Assembly: GCA_964402955.1 (NCBI GenBank) | Contig: CAYOEZ010000241.1 | Span: forward strand, 1-6,788 | Direction: 5' to 3' | Source of the DNA: CAYOEZ01 sp964402955 | Lineage (GTDB): Bacteria > Chloroflexota > DTOL01 > DAOUCN01 | Length of the DNA: 6,788 nt | Part shown: in pieces, positions 4,447 to 6,788 of the stretch | Layout of the letters: each line of letters opens with the position of its first letter | Position numbering within the stretch: position 1 is the stretch's first letter | Program-made: the position numbers and the translations under genes | The notes under the pieces: generated by a model | The model's database searches: none | What the model saw: only the letters and a program-made list of their open reading frames with translations | Told to the model about the DNA's origin: nothing

Positions 4447-6595
4447 ATACTTTCACGGGGACTGGCTTAGCCACTGGCTTTCTATGCACCACGTTGCGCC
4501 GCACCTCCAGCACATCGCGCATGCCCTCGATCTTGCCCAGAATGCGGCTGACCTGCTCCATGCCCGTGACCTGCAAGGTGGCCGTAATCGTCGCCGTCTG
4601 GTCGGAGTGGACGACGGCGCGCGCCTCGGTGATGTCCACGTGATCCTCAGCCACCAGAGTCGTAACGTCTCGCAGCAGACCGTCGCGATTCATGGCGTCG
4701 ATGCGAATCGACACCGGGTAGATCTGGTGATCACTCTGGCCCCACTCGACCTTGACCACACGCTCGCTTTCGACCTTCTGTACGTTGGGGCAATCCTTGC
4801 GATGGACGGTAACGCCCTTGCCACGCGTGATATAGCCGACGATGGCGTCGCCGGGCAGAGGCTTGCAGCAGGTGCCCAGGCGAGTCAGGAGATCGCCCAC
4901 GCCCATGACGCGGATGCCGTTGGTGTTGCTGCTGGGCTGCACCGGTTTGGCCATGGTGCGTTCTTGCTCTTGTGGCACCAGGCGGGCGGCGATGGCGTGG
5001 ACGTCGACGTCGCCGCAGCCAATGGCGGCGTAGAAATCTTCCAGGCGCTCGAACTTGAAGACATGCGCGATGTCCTCGGAGGTCTGTTCCAGGCTGAGGC
5101 GGCGAATCTCGTGATCAAGCTGTTCTTTGCCCTGAACAATGTTGACATCGCGCTCGGAGCGTTTGAACCAGGCGCGCACCTTGTCGCGCGCATTGTGGGT
5201 CTTGATGTAGCCCAGGTTGGGGTTGAGCCAGTCGCGGCTTGGCCCGCCCGACTTGGCGGCCAGGATCTCGACGCGGTCGCCGTTTTGCAGCTGCGTGTCC
5301 AGGGAGATGAGCCGCCCGTTGACCTTGGCGCCGCGACAGCGGTGGCCGATGTCGCTGTGCACGCGGTAGGCGAAGTCAACCGGTGTGGCGCCAGAGGGCA
5401 GGTCGATGATGTCGCCCTTGGGGGTGAAGACGTAGACCTGATCGCGGAAGATGTCGGTCTTGAGCGACTCGACGAACTTCTGCGCATCGGCAATGTCGCG
5501 TCGCCATTCCATCAGTTGGCGCAGCCAGGCGATCTTGTTGTCGAAGCTCACATCGCGCCGGCTGCCTTCCTTGTAGCGCCAGTGGGCGGCAATACCATAC
5601 TCTGACACACTGTGCATTTCCTGAGTGCGAATCTGCACCTCCAGGGGCAAGCCGTCAGCAAAGATGACGCCCGTGTGCAGCGACTGGTAGAGGTTCTCCT
5701 TCGGGATGGCGATATAATCGTCAAACTCGCCGGCGATAGGGTGCCAGAGGGAATGCACAATGCCCAGGGCGGCGTAGCAATCGCGCACCGTTTCCACAAT
5801 CAGGCGGATGGCCAGCAGGTCATGGATCTGCTCGAAGTCGCTATTCTTGCGCCCCATCTTGCGGTAGATGCTGTAGATGTGCTTGGGCCGGCCCATGATC
5901 TGCACGTCGATGCCCTGTTCCTCGAGTGACTGCTGCAAGGTTGCCATGGCCTGGTCGATGTACTGCTCGCGGCTGCGGCGGGTCGTATCGAGGAGATTCG
6001 CAAGTTCACTGTACTTGTCCGGGTTGAGGGCCTTGAATGCGAGGTCTTCGAGTTCCCACTTGAACTGCCAGATACCGAGACGACTGGCGAGCGGTGCGTA
6101 GATGTCCATCGTTTCCTGGGCCATCTTTCGCTTACGCTCGGGCGGCAGGGCGTCGACCGTACGCATGTTGTGCAGGCGGTCGGAAAGCTTGATGAGCACG
6201 ACACGGATGTCGTCGACCATGGCCAGGAACATCTTGCGCAGGTTCTCGGCTTGTGCTTCCTCGATGCTGTCCCAGGTGATGCGGCTCAATTTGGTGACGC
6301 CATCAACCAGCTTGCCGACTTCGGGGCCAAACGCCTTGACGACCCCATCCAGGGTGACAGTCGTGTCTTCAGGCACATCGTGCAGCAGGGCAGCCGTGAC
6401 TGAGGCAAGATCGAGGTTGAGGCCAGCGACGATGACAGCAGTCTCGAGGGGATGTGTGATGTATGGCTCGCCCGAGACGCGACGCTGCTCTCCGTGGGCG
6501 CGAGCGGAAAAGTCATAGGCGTCGCGCAGAACGGTCATATCTGCTTGCGGGTAGTACGAGAGCACCCGCTGCATCAGAGCGTCAAGATCGGCCAT
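4445..6595 (-). CDS. rel: Full-length (p)ppGpp synthetase/hydrolase (Rel/SpoT/RelA family)
   Basis: This 716-aa cytosolic enzyme makes and degrades the alarmone (p)ppGpp in the stringent response. The HD hydrolase domain (about 20-175) is intact: Arg39, His48, HDVPED (72-77), and Asp139 and Asn143 in KLSDRLHN. The synthetase domain (about 220-345) has GRPKHIYSIYRKM (235-247), GEFDDYIAIPKENLYQSLHT (289-308) and VQIRTQEMHSVSEYGIAAHW (320-339). It carries EFDD where bifunctional Rel enzymes usually carry RFKD. A TGS domain (about 385-447), helical region, CC motif (Cys576, Cys577, with His598 and Cys602) and C-terminal ACT domain (about 622-697) complete the ribosome-sensing half. An in-frame TAA two codons upstream fixes the ATG at 6595. 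Its Shine-Dalgarno is weak, suggesting translational coupling to the upstream RsbW-like gene, whose stop is 45 bp away. Confidence 0.96.
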   Translation of the reverse strand: MADLDALMQRVLSYYPQADMTVLRDAYDFSARAHGEQRRVSGEPYITHPLETAVIVAGLNLDLASVTAALLHDVPEDTTVTLDGVVKAFGPEVGKLVDGVTKLSRITWDSIEEAQAENLRKMFLAMVDDIRVVLIKLSDRLHNMRTVDALPPERKRKMAQETMDIYAPLASRLGIWQFKWELEDLAFKALNPDKYSELANLLDTTRRSREQYIDQAMATLQQSLEEQGIDVQIMGRPKHIYSIYRKMGRKNSDFEQIHDLLAIRLIVETVRDCYAALGIVHSLWHPIAGEFDDYIAIPKENLYQSLHTGVIFADGLPLEVQIRTQEMHSVSEYGIAAHWRYKEGSRRDVSFDNKIAWLRQLMEWRRDIADAQKFVESLKTDIFRDQVYVFTPKGDIIDLPSGATPVDFAYRVHSDIGHRCRGAKVNGRLISLDTQLQNGDRVEILAAKSGGPSRDWLNPNLGYIKTHNARDKVRAWFKRSERDVNIVQGKEQLDHEIRRLSLEQTSEDIAHVFKFERLEDFYAAIGCGDVDVHAIAARLVPQEQERTMAKPVQPSSNTNGIRVMGVGDLLTRLGTCCKPLPGDAIVGYITRGKGVTVHRKDCPNVQKVESERVVKVEWGQSDHQIYPVSIRIDAMNRDGLLRDVTTLVAEDHVDITEARAVVHSDQTATITATLQVTGMEQVSRILGKIEGMRDVLEVRRNVVHRKPVAKPVPVKV

Positions 6596-6640
6596 GGGTT
6601 ATGTTGTCCCGCTGGTCGCAAGAAGCACACGTGCACAGAG

Positions 6641-6788
6641 CTAGGCGCTGCCCGCGTTAGTCTTAGGTCGCCGCGGTTTGATGGCCTTGATCATGGTCAG
6701 CTCGTTGCCTGTTCTGGCATCGAAGCGAAAGCACACGTCATCCATGAGCTTACGCATAAGGAAGATGCCCAGACCGCCAACCTGACGT
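6641..6788 (-). CDS. RsbW-like anti-sigma factor / serine kinase, 3' end only
   Basis: The last 48 residues of a protein entering from beyond the window edge are visible. They begin RQVGGLGIFLMRKLMDDV, the G2 ATP-lid region typical of GHKL ATPases of the RsbW/SpoIIAB type, followed by the strand CFRFDARTGNELTMIKAI, and end in a basic tail. Family members phosphorylate an anti-sigma-factor antagonist and hold a sigma factor inactive, or act as related switch kinases. The N box and start codon lie outside the window, so activity cannot be judged. The TAG stop (6641-6643) is 45 bp before rel on the same strand with no terminator between, so the two are probably co-transcribed, this gene first. 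Confidence 0.8.
   Translation of the reverse strand, partial: RQVGGLGIFLMRKLMDDVCFRFDARTGNELTMIKAIKPRRPKTNAGSA

Noticed and set aside
4406..5605. Long plus-strand open frame (399 codons) opposite rel
   Set aside because: It is antisense to well-conserved rel codons and reflects their GC-rich third positions; it resembles no family and has no ribosome binding site.

Overview
The window (6,788 bp, fairly GC-rich) looks like a bacterial chromosome, most plausibly an uncultured member of the Chloroflexota. That assignment is an inference from gene content (a MoaD-MoaE fusion, a free-standing CBM48 protein, a cytosolic HtrA-like protease, a full-length Rel) and from GTAGGTCAGGCATCC-type intergenic repeats. 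No 16S or other phylogenetic marker was available to test it. There is no sign of phage, plasmid, insertion sequence or CRISPR.

Layout. Bases 1-95 hold the end of a TCTGCG-rich intergenic repeat. A consensus-quality sigma70 promoter (96-124) drives a fused molybdopterin synthase gene (147-845). After a structured spacer comes a small CBM48 glycogen-binding-like protein (940-1254), closed by a strong intrinsic terminator (1270-1310). Bases 1311-1620 carry no gene. They hold a cluster of related REP-like hairpins and a 62-bp-period duplication whose last copy supplies the ribosome binding site of the next gene, a cytosolic trypsin/PDZ protease of the HtrA type (1622-2518). A class I SAM-dependent methyltransferase follows (2635-3165).

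Bases 3166-3599 carry no convincing gene. They hold a second near-perfect sigma70 promoter (3244-3272), a perfect 9-bp inverted repeat placed on the predicted transcription start (3276-3299), and a roughly 320-nt leader with several hairpins. Downstream are an 87-aa protein of unknown function (3600-3863), a 15-bp intergenic hairpin, and a 126-aa protein that is only a PAS domain (3982-4362). This block, with its own promoter, operator-like site, leader and two small proteins, is the best candidate here for an undescribed regulated unit.

The right third is on the minus strand. The 3' end of an RsbW-like anti-sigma/serine kinase gene (6641 to the window edge) is followed 45 bp later by a full-length (p)ppGpp synthetase/hydrolase (4445-6595), which meets the PAS gene tail to tail at a hairpin. 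The Rel protein keeps every hydrolase residue I can place but carries the EFDD synthetase motif typical of monofunctional RelA, not RFKD. The apparent co-transcription of an anti-sigma factor with Rel suggests a link between general stress signalling and the stringent response. The other genes look like independent housekeeping units, not one pathway.
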